From NCBI RefSeq assembly GCF_002289345.1, contig NZ_NSDG01000112.1, forward strand, positions 26,210 through 62,605: a stretch of 36,396 bases of DNA. The letters run 5' to 3'. Source of the DNA: Pseudoalteromonas sp. HM-SA03. Its GTDB lineage: Bacteria > Pseudomonadota > Gammaproteobacteria > Enterobacterales > Alteromonadaceae. Below the pieces are notes generated by a model. It had not been told where the DNA came from. It saw only the letters and a list, made by a program, of their open reading frames with translations, and made no database searches. A program made the translations under genes and the position numbers. Of the stretch, positions 17,566-27,123 are shown piece after piece (position 1 is the stretch's first letter; each line of letters begins with the position of its first letter).

Positions 17566-17586
17566 TTGGTTATTAGATATAACCAA
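17566..17586. promoter_or_regulatory. Perfect inverted repeat upstream of cysE
   Basis: TTGGTTAT (17566-17573) and ATAACCAA (17579-17586) form an 8 bp dyad with a 5 bp spacer, about 93 bp before the cysE start. It lies in the divergent dgkA/cysE region and could be a regulator binding site. No regulator is identified, and no T-tract follows. Confidence 0.35.
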
Positions 17587-17678
17587 GTGTTTGAAGCCTG
17601 ATTTTTTATAATACATGACACTCAATGACTCTAAGCGTTACACTATGAGAAGTATCAGTATTATCGGAAGTTCGTCAC

Positions 17679-18500
17679 ATGAGACATGAGATTTGGAATA
17701 AGTTACGCGAAGAAGCCAATGAGTTGGTTGCTCGCGAACCATTGCTTGCTAGTCACGTTTACTCGAGTATTTTAAATCACGAGTGTCTTGGTTCTGCATT
17801 AAGCTTTATCGTTGCAAATAAGTTGGCGGATGCCGTGGTGTCAGCATTTACAATTCGTGAACTGTTCGATCAAGCTTTTGTGCACTGCGATACTATGCTG
17901 ACTCATGTTGCACATGATATAAAAGCCGTTAAAGATCGTGACCCAGCTGCCGATAGTTATCTCAACGTAATTTTAAATCTGAAAGGTTTTCATGCAATCC
18001 AAGCACATCGATTGGCATACTGCTTATGGCGTCAAGACAGAAAAGAGCTGGCTCGCTTTATACAGAGCAGAACCTCTGAAGTATTCGGTGTTGACATCCA
18101 TCCTGCTTGTAAAGTCGGTCATGGTATTATGTTTGACCATGCGACTGGTATAGTCATTGGTGAAACCGCGGTTATTGAAGATAATGTTTCTATTCTGCAA
18201 TCAGTCACGCTTGGTGGTACGGGTAACGAGCAGGGTGACCGTCACCCGAAAATTCGCGCCGGCGTATTGATTGGTGCTGGTGCCAAAGTACTTGGCAACA
18301 TTGAAGTAGGAGAGGGCGCTCGAATTGGTGCAGGTTCCGTTGTACTTAGCCCTGTTGCACCGCATACCACTGTGGTGGGCGTTCCAGCTAAGGTGGTTGG
18401 TAAGCCGTCGTGCCCATGTCCTGCAGAGAGTATGAACCAAAACTTCTTAGAAGACGATGATAGGCTCGAAAATGAGTCTATCACTTCGGCGATGCTGTAA
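17679..18500 (+). CDS. cysE: Serine O-acetyltransferase
   Basis: CysE makes O-acetylserine from serine and acetyl-CoA, the first step of cysteine synthesis. The 273-residue protein has the helical N-terminal domain (1-138) and a left-handed beta-helix of hexapeptide repeats (about 140-245). Catalytic Asp139/His154 lie in DIHPACKVG and FDHATG, followed by GETAVIEDNVSILQSVTLGGTG. The C-terminus ends ITSAML rather than in the Ile used by E. coli CysE to dock in CysK. It lies convergent with xseA over a shared terminator. Confidence 0.95.
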   Translation: MRHEIWNKLREEANELVAREPLLASHVYSSILNHECLGSALSFIVANKLADAVVSAFTIRELFDQAFVHCDTMLTHVAHDIKAVKDRDPAADSYLNVILNLKGFHAIQAHRLAYCLWRQDRKELARFIQSRTSEVFGVDIHPACKVGHGIMFDHATGIVIGETAVIEDNVSILQSVTLGGTGNEQGDRHPKIRAGVLIGAGAKVLGNIEVGEGARIGAGSVVLSPVAPHTTVVGVPAKVVGKPSCPCPAESMNQNFLEDDDRLENESITSAML

Positions 18501-18512
18501 GGTTATTAGATT

Positions 18513-18541
18513 AAAAATGGGGAAATCACTTCCCCATTTTT
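18513..18541. terminator. Bidirectional terminator between cysE and xseA
   Basis: A perfect 12 bp stem (18513-18524 with 18530-18541) encloses ATCAC. It has A5 at the left foot and T5 at the right foot, giving a T-tract for both convergent genes. It ends 8 bp from the xseA stop. Confidence 0.88.
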
Positions 18542-18549
18542 ATATCCTC

Positions 18550-19887
18550 TTATTGGGTTGCTTTTACCGTAGACACCACCTCACCATCAGCAAGTTGTGT
18601 GATTATCGGCTTTTCTGGGTCGACATCCGCCACAGACTTAATCACTTTATCTTCTTGCTTGGCAATACTATAACCCCGAGCTAACACCGCCAGTGGGCTG
18701 ACGCTGTCTAGTTTTGCGCTTGATACCGCGAGTTGATGTCTTTGCGTGTTAAGCTTTTGCTCCATTGCATACTGCAACTTATCACTGAGTTGTGCGACCA
18801 ATTGCTTGAACTGAGCGATCCTTTGTTCTGGATGTAATCGATCAAATCTATGCTGCAGCAGGTGAAATTGCGATTGCTTTTGACGTAAGTGATGGGCTTG
18901 AGCACGAATTAATCGCTGTTCTAATTCATCAACTCGCTGTGTTTGCTGCATAAGTTGATTTTTAGGGTGTTGTAGCTGCAGTCGGGCTTCAAAGTTTGCC
19001 AAACGCTGTGATGCACCTTCAAGGCGACGTTTAAAAGCTTGATTGAGATATTGTAGCAACTGCGAAGTACGCAATTTTAGCGCTTCTGAGTCTGGGCTCA
19101 CTAGCTCTGCGGCCGCCGATGGGGTTGGCGCTCTGACATCTGCAACATAGTCAGAAATGGTAGTATCTATTTCGTGGCCTACTGCGCTTATCACCGGAAT
19201 TGAGCTGGCAAAAATGGCCCTTGCGACGGGCTCCTCGTTAAAGCTCCATAAGTCTTCTAATGAGCCGCCACCTCTGCCAACGATCAATACGTCTACCTCG
19301 CGTCTAGCATTCGCCTGAGCGATTTGTTTGCAAATCTGCTGCTTGGCTTCATCGCCTTGCACTAGAGCTGGGTAAATTACAACTTGTAACTGTGGGGCAC
19401 GACGTTTGAGTACAGTCAAAATATCCTTGATGGCAGCGCCAGTCGCTGAGGTGACGACCCCCACGCGATTAATGACACTTGGCAAAGACTTTTTGTGACT
19501 AGCCGAAAATAGGCCTTCTGCGGCTAGCTGCATTTTAAGGGCGTCAAACTGTTGCTTGAGCAAGCCTTCACCGGCAGGGGCCATTTGTTCGACTATCAAT
19601 TGATAGTCGCCTCGCGGTTCATACACTGACACTCTAGCTTGTACCATTACCTGCTGACCGTTGGCTGGGCGATGGTTACAATAACGATTATTACCTCGCC
19701 ACATGGCTGCTTTTATTTGTGCTTTGTCATCTTTTAGAGAAAAATACCAATGCCCTGAGGCCGGAGCAACAAAGTTTGAAATTTCTCCGGTGAGTTGTAC
19801 AGAGGCAAAACCTTGTTCTAAGAGCGCGCGTATTTCTCTGTTAAGTCTTGATACAGAATAGGTTTTATTATTACTGGGGTATCCCAT
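18550..19887 (-). CDS. xseA: Exodeoxyribonuclease VII large subunit
   Basis: XseA is the catalytic subunit of ExoVII, degrading single-stranded DNA from both ends with XseB. I start it at ATG 19887 (445 residues), because a perfect GGAGG sits 5 nt upstream; it lies just after a further ATG at 19899 that would overlap this site. The N-terminal OB-fold spans about 10-105 (TGEISNF, WYFSLKD). The catalytic core carries GVVTSATGAAIKDI and GRGGGSLEDLWSFNEE. A long coiled-coil (about 280-400) follows, then a C-terminal VLARGYSIA segment. XseB is not in the window. Confidence 0.95.
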   Translation of the reverse strand: MGYPSNNKTYSVSRLNREIRALLEQGFASVQLTGEISNFVAPASGHWYFSLKDDKAQIKAAMWRGNNRYCNHRPANGQQVMVQARVSVYEPRGDYQLIVEQMAPAGEGLLKQQFDALKMQLAAEGLFSASHKKSLPSVINRVGVVTSATGAAIKDILTVLKRRAPQLQVVIYPALVQGDEAKQQICKQIAQANARREVDVLIVGRGGGSLEDLWSFNEEPVARAIFASSIPVISAVGHEIDTTISDYVADVRAPTPSAAAELVSPDSEALKLRTSQLLQYLNQAFKRRLEGASQRLANFEARLQLQHPKNQLMQQTQRVDELEQRLIRAQAHHLRQKQSQFHLLQHRFDRLHPEQRIAQFKQLVAQLSDKLQYAMEQKLNTQRHQLAVSSAKLDSVSPLAVLARGYSIAKQEDKVIKSVADVDPEKPIITQLADGEVVSTVKATQ

Positions 19888-19955
19888 GTTGGCCTCCATA
19901 AAAAATTCACAGTCACTTTATCACATTTTTTGCTAAATTTTATTTACTCCCATAA

Positions 19956-21488
<1,533 letters not shown>

Positions 21489-21506
21489 GCCTCAAGGCGT
21501 GTTTCT

Positions 21507-21538
21507 GGGCTAGCAAATTGCTAGCCCTTATTACTTTT
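21507..21538 (+). terminator. Hairpin between guaB and guaA (weak terminator or attenuator)
   Basis: GGGCTAGC (21507-21514) pairs with GCTAGCCC (21520-21527) around AAATT, followed by the interrupted TTATTACTTTT. It is likely to reduce rather than abolish read-through, or to mark a processing site in the guaBA message. Confidence 0.5.
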
Positions 21539-21593
21539 GATAGAGGCGCAAGGCGGCTTTATCCTGTTTAGTTCCTAACTAACGAGATTATCA

Positions 21594-23168
21594 ATGAGCA
21601 AAGATATCCACGATTCCCGAATTTTGATCTTAGACTTTGGTTCGCAATACACTCAGCTAATTGCACGTCGTGTACGTGAAATTGGTGTTTATTGTGAGCT
21701 TTGGGCTTGGGATGTGACAGAAGAGCAAATCCGTGAGTTCAATCCTCAAGGTATCATTCTATCAGGTGGCCCAGAGTCAACAACGCTTGAAGGTAGCCCA
21801 AAAGCACCAGATTACGTATTCGAAGCCGGTGTGCCTGTACTGGGTATCTGTTATGGTATGCAGACGATGGCAATGCAGCTTGGTGGTCAGGTACATAGCT
21901 CAGATAAAAAAGAATTCGGCTACGCAAAAGTAGAGAAAGTAGGTGACTGTAAGCTATTTGAAGCGATTGAAGATCACATCGAAGATGGTGCAGGTTACCT
22001 AGACGTGTGGATGAGCCATGGCGATAAAGTTGCTAAAATTCCAGACACGTTCAAAACTTCAGCGAGAACGGATACCTGCCCTCATGCGGCAATGTCTTGG
22101 GAAGAAAAGCGCTTCTACGGTGTACAGTTCCACCCTGAAGTAACGCATACTCAGCAAGGCTTGCGTTTACTAGAGCGCTTTGCAATTGATATCTGTGGTT
22201 GTGAAAAACTATGGACACCTGAGCAAATCATTGAAGATGCGATTGAGCGTATCAAAGAGAAAGTAGGGGATGACGAAGTTATCCTTGGTCTATCTGGTGG
22301 TGTTGATTCATCAGTGGTTGCAATGCTTATTCACCGTGCGATTGGTGACAAGCTAACCTGTGTATTTGTTGATAATGGCCTACTACGCTTGAATGAAGGC
22401 CAGCAAGTAATGGATATGTTCGGTGATAAGTTTGGTCTGAACATCATCAAGGTAGAAGCTGAAGATCGTTTCCTTAACGCGCTTAAAGGCTTAAATGACC
22501 CTGAAGACAAACGTAAAGCAATCGGTCACACCTTTATTGATGTATTTGATGAGCAAGCGAGCCAACGTGTGAATGCAAAATGGCTAGCACAGGGTACCAT
22601 TTACCCTGATGTTATCGAATCGGCAGCATCTAAAACCGGTAAAGCGCATGTGATCAAATCTCACCACAACGTGGGTGGATTACCTGAAGATATGGAGCTA
22701 GGTCTGGTTGAGCCACTGCGTGAACTATTTAAAGACGAAGTTCGCAAGATTGGCCTAGAGCTTGGTCTGCCGTATGACATGCTTTATCGTCACCCGTTCC
22801 CAGGTCCAGGTCTTGGTGTTCGTGTACTTGGCGAAATCAAGAAAGAATACTGTGACTTACTGCGCCGTGCTGACGCTATCTTCATTGAAGAGCTACATAA
22901 AGCAGATCTATACCACAAAGTATCTCAAGCATTCGCCGTATTCCTACCGGTACGCTCTGTTGGCGTGATGGGCGATGCACGTAAATACGATTGGGTGATC
23001 TCGCTACGTTGTGTCGAAACTATCGACTTTATGACGGCACGTTGGTCACACCTACCATACGAGCTACTAGGCCACGTTTCAAACCGTATCATCAATGAAA
23101 TTGATGGTATTTCTCGCGTGGTTTACGATGTATCAGGTAAGCCGCCAGCGACAATCGAGTGGGAATAA
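21594..23168 (+). CDS. guaA: GMP synthase (glutamine-hydrolysing)
   Basis: GuaA aminates XMP to GMP using ATP and glutamine. The 524-residue protein has an N-terminal class I amidotransferase domain (about 8-200) with the triad Cys86 (GICYGMQ), His180 and Glu182 (QFHPEVTH). Next comes the ATP pyrophosphatase domain with the PP-loop SGGVDSS (234-240). The C-terminal dimerisation domain includes [16 protein letters not shown] and ends [10 protein letters not shown], as in the family. Its terminator is strong. Confidence 0.97.
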   Translation: MSKDIHDSRILILDFGSQYTQLIARRVREIGVYCELWAWDVTEEQIREFNPQGIILSGGPESTTLEGSPKAPDYVFEAGVPVLGICYGMQTMAMQLGGQVHSSDKKEFGYAKVEKVGDCKLFEAIEDHIEDGAGYLDVWMSHGDKVAKIPDTFKTSARTDTCPHAAMSWEEKRFYGVQFHPEVTHTQQGLRLLERFAIDICGCEKLWTPEQIIEDAIERIKEKVGDDEVILGLSGGVDSSVVAMLIHRAIGDKLTCVFVDNGLLRLNEGQQVMDMFGDKFGLNIIKVEAEDRFLNALKGLNDPEDKRKAIGHTFIDVFDEQASQRVNAKWLAQGTIYPDVIESAASKTGKAHVIKSHHNVGGLPEDMELGLVEPLRELFKDEVRKIGLELGLPYDMLYRHPFPGPGLGVRVLGEIKKEYCDLLRRADAIFIEELHKADLYHKVSQAFAVFLPVRSVGVMGDARKYDWVISLRCVETIDFMTARWSHLPYELLGHVSNRIINEIDGISRVVYDVSGKPPATIEWE

Positions 23169-23200
23169 TAGCTCTACAATGAGTTAGCACTCTGCTTAAT

Positions 23201-23235
23201 AAAAGGGCGAATATGATAAATATTCGCCCTTTTGC
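23201..23235 (+). terminator. Terminator after guaA
   Basis: A perfect 14 bp stem (23201-23214 with 23220-23233) encloses GATAA. It ends in TTTT and is followed by GCTTATTTT. It closes the guaBA unit ahead of the tRNA promoter. Confidence 0.88.
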
Positions 23236-23276
23236 TTATTTTAGAAGCAGTTGAATCAAAAAAGTGATTTTTTCAC

Positions 23277-23304
23277 TTTACCTTTCAAAAAAGCGCTTTA
23301 TAAT
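23277..23304 (+). promoter_or_regulatory. Promoter of tRNA-Trp
   Basis: TATAAT (consensus -10) lies at 23299-23304 and TTTACC (4 of 6 bases of the -35) at 23277-23282, with a 16 bp spacer. The GC-rich GCGTCG discriminator that follows is typical of stringently controlled stable-RNA promoters. Transcription should start about 7-8 bp before the mature tRNA. An AAAGTGA/TCACTTT inverted repeat overlaps the -35 region. Confidence 0.75.
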
Positions 23305-23317
23305 GCGTCGACATTGC

Positions 23318-23394
23318 AGGGGCGTAGTTCCAATTGGTAGAACAGCGGTCTCCAAAACCGATGGTTGCGGGTTCGAGTCCTGCCGCCCCTGCCA
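23318..23394 (+). tRNA. tRNA-Trp (anticodon CCA)
   Basis: A full cloverleaf of 77 nt with encoded CCA. The acceptor stem AGGGGCG pairs with CGCCCCT, with discriminator G. The D arm is GTTC/GAAC with a 9 nt loop, one base longer than E. coli tRNA-Trp. The anticodon loop CTCCAAA carries CCA at 23352-23354. The T arm GCGGG/CCTGC closes TTCGAGT. Position 24 is A (a U11-A24 pair), and the outer anticodon-stem pair 27-43 is a G-A mismatch. No terminator follows before the HolD-like gene, so read-through into holD-rimI is possible. Confidence 0.96.
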
Positions 23395-23458
23395 CTTCTT
23401 ATTTTGCACTTCGCATTTTTTCAAAGTAAACTTTCTTAAAAAATTAAACTGCTTAGCC

Positions 23459-23755
23459 ATGAATCCGATTTACGCAGATATTCTTGATATTGTACCGCTA
23501 AAGCTAAATTCTACATTTGCACACCTTGATCCCAACGCAGTTGTTGCTACTGATGTGAATGAGCTTCAGCAAGTAGCTTTACCGACTGTTTTGTTGCAGG
23601 ACTTTGAATTGGTCATGGGTAAAAAAATTGAGGTTGTCACGGGTAACAGGATTGCACTTCAGGATAACCAATTGAGTTTGCCAAGTGCACAACTAAGTAC
23701 GGCTCAAAAGCGTGAGTTGTGGCAATTAATCTGGAGTCAACAAGATGCAAGTTAA
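23459..23755 (+). CDS. holD: Probable DNA polymerase III psi subunit (HolD-like)
   Basis: A 98-residue protein from ATG 23459. The frame is open further upstream through the tRNA, but that part cannot be coding. The evidence is positional and partial: it lies directly before rimI with an 11 bp overlap, as holD does in E. coli. Its C-terminal half (LPTVLLQDFELV, NQLSLPSAQLS, ELWQLIWSQQ) lines up by eye with the end of E. coli psi (LSLEGAQVASPAL, ALWQQICTYE). Psi links the clamp loader (HolC) to SSB. It is shorter than E. coli HolD (137), so the call is probable rather than certain. Confidence 0.55.
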   Translation: MNPIYADILDIVPLKLNSTFAHLDPNAVVATDVNELQQVALPTVLLQDFELVMGKKIEVVTGNRIALQDNQLSLPSAQLSTAQKRELWQLIWSQQDAS

Positions 23756-24191
23756 GCAAGGTGGCTTACTACAATTTCCACTTAATGAAATAATGCAAGT
23801 AGAACAAGCCTGTCATGCTTTTCCTTGGAGTGAGAAAACCATGCAGTCTTGCCTTCATGGTCGTTACTTTAATACAGCTATTGTTGATGGTAATACGCTA
23901 GTGGGTTTCTACGTTGCAGAGCGTGCGGGCCCAGACTTAACCTTGATGGATATTTGTATTCGTCCTAATTACCAAGGTAAGGGCTACGCGAAGCCATTAA
24001 TGGAAGATTTGTTAGCGCAAGCAGAGACCTTGCAGGCAGAAAATATCTTCCTTGAAGTAAGAGCGTCAAACACTGCAGCAATCGCGTTATATCATCGCTA
24101 TGATTTTGTCGAAATGGGCTTGAGAAAAAACTACTACCCGAGCACTCATGGTCGTGAAGACGCGATGCTCATGGCTTTACCATTAGCCTAA
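23745..24191 (+). CDS. rimI: Ribosomal protein S18-alanine N-acetyltransferase
   Basis: RimI acetylates the N-terminal alanine of ribosomal protein S18. The 148-residue GNAT protein has the HAFPWSEK segment (24-31), the acetyl-CoA loop RPNYQGKGYAKPL (73-85), EVRASNTAAIALYHRYDF (104-121, with Glu104 and Tyr116) and the terminal YYPSTHGREDAMLM. It overlaps the HolD-like gene by 11 bp. Its stop lies inside the 3' end of the convergent kinase gene (9 bp overlap). Confidence 0.93.
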   Translation: MQVKQGGLLQFPLNEIMQVEQACHAFPWSEKTMQSCLHGRYFNTAIVDGNTLVGFYVAERAGPDLTLMDICIRPNYQGKGYAKPLMEDLLAQAETLQAENIFLEVRASNTAAIALYHRYDFVEMGLRKNYYPSTHGREDAMLMALPLA

Positions 24192-26864
24192 GTGACTATT
24201 ATCCGTTGGCTGGTCTATCGATAAGGTATAGCGCATAGCCTCAGTGAGTTTAAGTAAATAGTAATGTCGATTACTGTTTTGTGTTTTTTGCAAACTTGTT
24301 TCTAGTTCTCCTGCGGCTTCATGAATATTCATGAAGCCAAAGCAACCCGCGCTGCCTTTGATACTATGTGCCAGCGCTCTTAAAGATCCCCACTCCTGTG
24401 CATCATAAAGCTTTTGCAGTTCATCAAGTTGGAATGGCAGCTTGGCAACGTAATTACGACTTATCTGCAAGAACTTTTCAGTTTTTAGCAAGGCGTCCCA
24501 AGAAGAAGACTTATCATTTTGAAGCTCAAGATACTGAAGTAGTAATTTACCCAATAGCTCTTTATCTATAGGCTTGCCGAGTGTAGCATCACACCCGGAT
24601 TTAATATGGTTGTCGATATCATGTTTCATCACGTTTGCGGTAAGTGCGATGATTGGTCCATCATACGCTGCATGTCTAAGCATTTGTGTTGCTTCTTCGC
24701 CACCCATGACGGGCATTTGCATGTCCATTAGGATCAGCTGATAGTCTTCAACCAGCGCCATTTCAACGGCTTCAGCACCGTTATTAGCGATATCAGGAAC
24801 TATGCCCCAGTTAGACAGTAACAGCGTAATAAGCTCCTGGTTATCGGGATTGTCTTCTGCAACAAGCACTTTGGCATCAAGCTCTTTTACCGCTGCAATG
24901 TGGGTTTTACTGTTATCAGGTTGTCTTGGTCGCTCAAGTGCGTTTAGCCAAGAGTAAGAGCGCTCTTTGAAATTACCCGAGACTTCAACAGAAAATAAAC
25001 TACCTGTGCCTTGTTGGCTTTGAACATGCACATCACCGCCGAGCAGTTGTGCTAAATTCTTTGAAATACAAAGGCCCAGCCCTGTGCCACCGAAGCGTCG
25101 AGTTGTTGTTGTGTCGGCTTGCTCAAAAGGCTTAAATGCGCGCTCTAGCTCATTTTGTGACATGCCAATTCCGGTGTCTTTGATGCTAAAGATAAACTTT
25201 TCAGATTCTGGTCTAAACTCCACCTTTAAATGAACACCACCGTACTCAGTAAATTTCACCGCGTTTGTTGCGATGTTAAGCAAGATTTGTTTTAAGCGAG
25301 TAATGTCGGTATAAAGCTTATCAGGCAAGGGTAGGATAAATTCTGTGGAGAAGTTCAGGAGTTTTTCATTCGTCATCGGCTCAATGATGGATTCAATATC
25401 ATTGATGAGTGGCATCACCAAGACCTCTGATTCTTCTACATCCAGCTTTTCAGCCTCAATTTTCGAAAGGTCTAAGATATTATTGATAAGTTCTAAAAGG
25501 TGTTTAGAGTTTCTTAAAATTGTGTCGAGGTGCTGTTTTGAGGTTGGAGAGTTAGGATGCTGTATAAGCTGCTCAGTAAACCCCATAATAGCGGTCAGCG
25601 GGGTACGTATCTCATGACTCATATTAGCTAAAAAGCGACTTTTAAGTTGGTTTGCCTGCTCGGCTTCTACAATAGCAATTTCTAGCTTGCTATTAGTTTC
25701 TGCTAATTCTTTGGTTCTGTCTTCAACTTTTTCTTCCAAGTGCTCTTTGTAATCCTCGAGCTCTCGCTGAAAGGTGCGAATTTGGCCGATCATATGGTTG
25801 AAATCTCTGAAAAGAATGCCAACTTCATCACTGTCATGCTCTGGTAGCGCCACCATTAGGTCGCCATCTCCGACTCTATGGCTCGCTTCCCCCAATAACT
25901 CTATTGGGTTTAACAACAGGTTGCGGACCACGATAAAAATCAAAATTGGCAATGTAACTACAGATAGAATAACGATCAATGCTGTGATCAGACTAATGGT
26001 TTTACCTGAACGATAAAGTAGTGATTTAGGGATCGTTGAAATATAAAAGTAGCCACCGCTTAGTTGTGCGCTGTAGGTCATCCTTTCTGCATTATCAATA
26101 CTATGAATAACAGTAGAGTCTAATTGCCCAAGATCAGCAATATAGCCAATTTCTTCTATTTCACTGGCACTTAAGTAGTGGCCAATGAGATTCGTATCTG
26201 AGCTGAATAATACTTCACCATCTATGCTCACTAGTAGGTTTAGCGTATTGTCGTACGGTGCTTCGAGAATACTGGTACTTAAAAGAGAGGGGGAGACTTG
26301 TACGACGATATAACCTTGTTGTCTAGGTTGTTTGAGTTCGTAATCTACGCTGTAGATTTGCTGGACAAAATACAGCTGCGTACCAGCACTTGAGGCAACC
26401 ATAAATTGATGTTGGCGCAAGTTACTTTGCATGATTTGTTTGACGAAAGGGTAGAGGTTTGGCGCTTCGCCTAAGTTACTGGAATAAAATGCTGAGCTTC
26501 TGCCATTGGGAGCTAAAAGATTAATACTGATAATATCTGGGTAGGCTTCACTATAACTGGCAAAAACATCCATCAGTGCACCTAAACGCTTGGTTTTTTC
26601 CATCCTTTCAAGGTTGGCCGAATTAAGAAAGTCACTAAGTACTGGAGAGGTTGATAGCAGTTTTGTTGTTGATTGGTAGATCTCAATATAATTGAACATC
26701 TTCTGCTGTTGTTGTTCAACGAAACGACTAACAATGAGCTTGGCTTGTTTTTGCGTTGAGCTAGTTACATTCGTGAGTGTAAATCCGCCAAGAAACAGCA
26801 AGGGTAATATCACAAGTGGGGTGATATACCAAAGGAGTCGAATACTTAACTTGCTTGTTTTCAT
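24183..26864 (-). CDS. Hybrid sensor histidine kinase with REC and HPt domains
   Basis: The 893-residue inner-membrane protein has TM1 (about 10-31), a ~250-residue periplasmic sensor that looks Cache-like, and TM2 (about 290-313). A HAMP domain (314-367) and coiled coil follow, then HisKA with His417 (NMSHEIRTPL). The HATPase has N534 (NATNAVKF), DTGIG (563-567) and GTGLGL. The REC domain has phosphoacceptor Asp714 (LILMDMQMP) and Lys764, and the HPt domain has His833 (LAHSIKGSAG). It therefore encodes a complete phosphorelay within one chain. The domain order resembles BarA, but the sensor is longer. No response regulator is adjacent, and the ligand is unknown. Confidence 0.93.
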   Translation of the reverse strand: MKTSKLSIRLLWYITPLVILPLLFLGGFTLTNVTSSTQKQAKLIVSRFVEQQQQKMFNYIEIYQSTTKLLSTSPVLSDFLNSANLERMEKTKRLGALMDVFASYSEAYPDIISINLLAPNGRSSAFYSSNLGEAPNLYPFVKQIMQSNLRQHQFMVASSAGTQLYFVQQIYSVDYELKQPRQQGYIVVQVSPSLLSTSILEAPYDNTLNLLVSIDGEVLFSSDTNLIGHYLSASEIEEIGYIADLGQLDSTVIHSIDNAERMTYSAQLSGGYFYISTIPKSLLYRSGKTISLITALIVILSVVTLPILIFIVVRNLLLNPIELLGEASHRVGDGDLMVALPEHDSDEVGILFRDFNHMIGQIRTFQRELEDYKEHLEEKVEDRTKELAETNSKLEIAIVEAEQANQLKSRFLANMSHEIRTPLTAIMGFTEQLIQHPNSPTSKQHLDTILRNSKHLLELINNILDLSKIEAEKLDVEESEVLVMPLINDIESIIEPMTNEKLLNFSTEFILPLPDKLYTDITRLKQILLNIATNAVKFTEYGGVHLKVEFRPESEKFIFSIKDTGIGMSQNELERAFKPFEQADTTTTRRFGGTGLGLCISKNLAQLLGGDVHVQSQQGTGSLFSVEVSGNFKERSYSWLNALERPRQPDNSKTHIAAVKELDAKVLVAEDNPDNQELITLLLSNWGIVPDIANNGAEAVEMALVEDYQLILMDMQMPVMGGEEATQMLRHAAYDGPIIALTANVMKHDIDNHIKSGCDATLGKPIDKELLGKLLLQYLELQNDKSSSWDALLKTEKFLQISRNYVAKLPFQLDELQKLYDAQEWGSLRALAHSIKGSAGCFGFMNIHEAAGELETSLQKTQNSNRHYYLLKLTEAMRYTLSIDQPTDNSHLG

Positions 26865-26915
26865 GGATAACTAGCTGCCTTGCTACACGAAATTTTAATG
26901 ATAAAAAATTAACAT

Positions 26916-26951
26916 GAGTATTAAATCATAAGTTGGGAGAGGTGAATACTC
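26916..26951. promoter_or_regulatory. Inverted repeat upstream of the hybrid kinase gene
   Basis: GAGTATT (26916-26922) and AATACTC (26945-26951) form a 7 bp dyad, 8 bp counting flanking bases, with a 22 bp spacer. It lies about 50-90 bp before the kinase start. Possible operator; no regulator is assigned. Confidence 0.3.
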
Positions 26952-27031
26952 AAGTTTGTCCAATTGCGTCGAAAATACGATAAAAGGTGGGGACTAAATA
27001 AAAATCGAGGCAGAAAAATGCTATCTGCAAC

Positions 27032-27069
27032 AAAAAAATAAACCCCACTTAAAAAAAAATGGGGTTTAT
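27032..27069 (-). terminator. Terminator of the TonB-dependent receptor gene
   Basis: Read on the minus strand, a 10 bp stem (27060-27069 with 27038-27047) encloses a T-rich 12 nt loop and is followed by T6-7. It lies 55 bp after the receptor stop codon. Confidence 0.85.
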
Positions 27070-27123
27070 CATCAATTAGAAGCCTCCAAAAAGGAGACTT
27101 TCGGATCGTAATTTTACAATAGA

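Noticed and set aside
21507..21593. Purine riboswitch or PRPP-type leader between guaB and guaA
   Set aside because: Only one simple 8 bp hairpin is present, with no junction or conserved loop bases of a known aptamer.
23264..23458. Upstream extension of the HolD-like frame through the tRNA-Trp gene
   Set aside because: It would translate the tRNA. The ATG at 23459 follows the tRNA and gives the conserved position before rimI.
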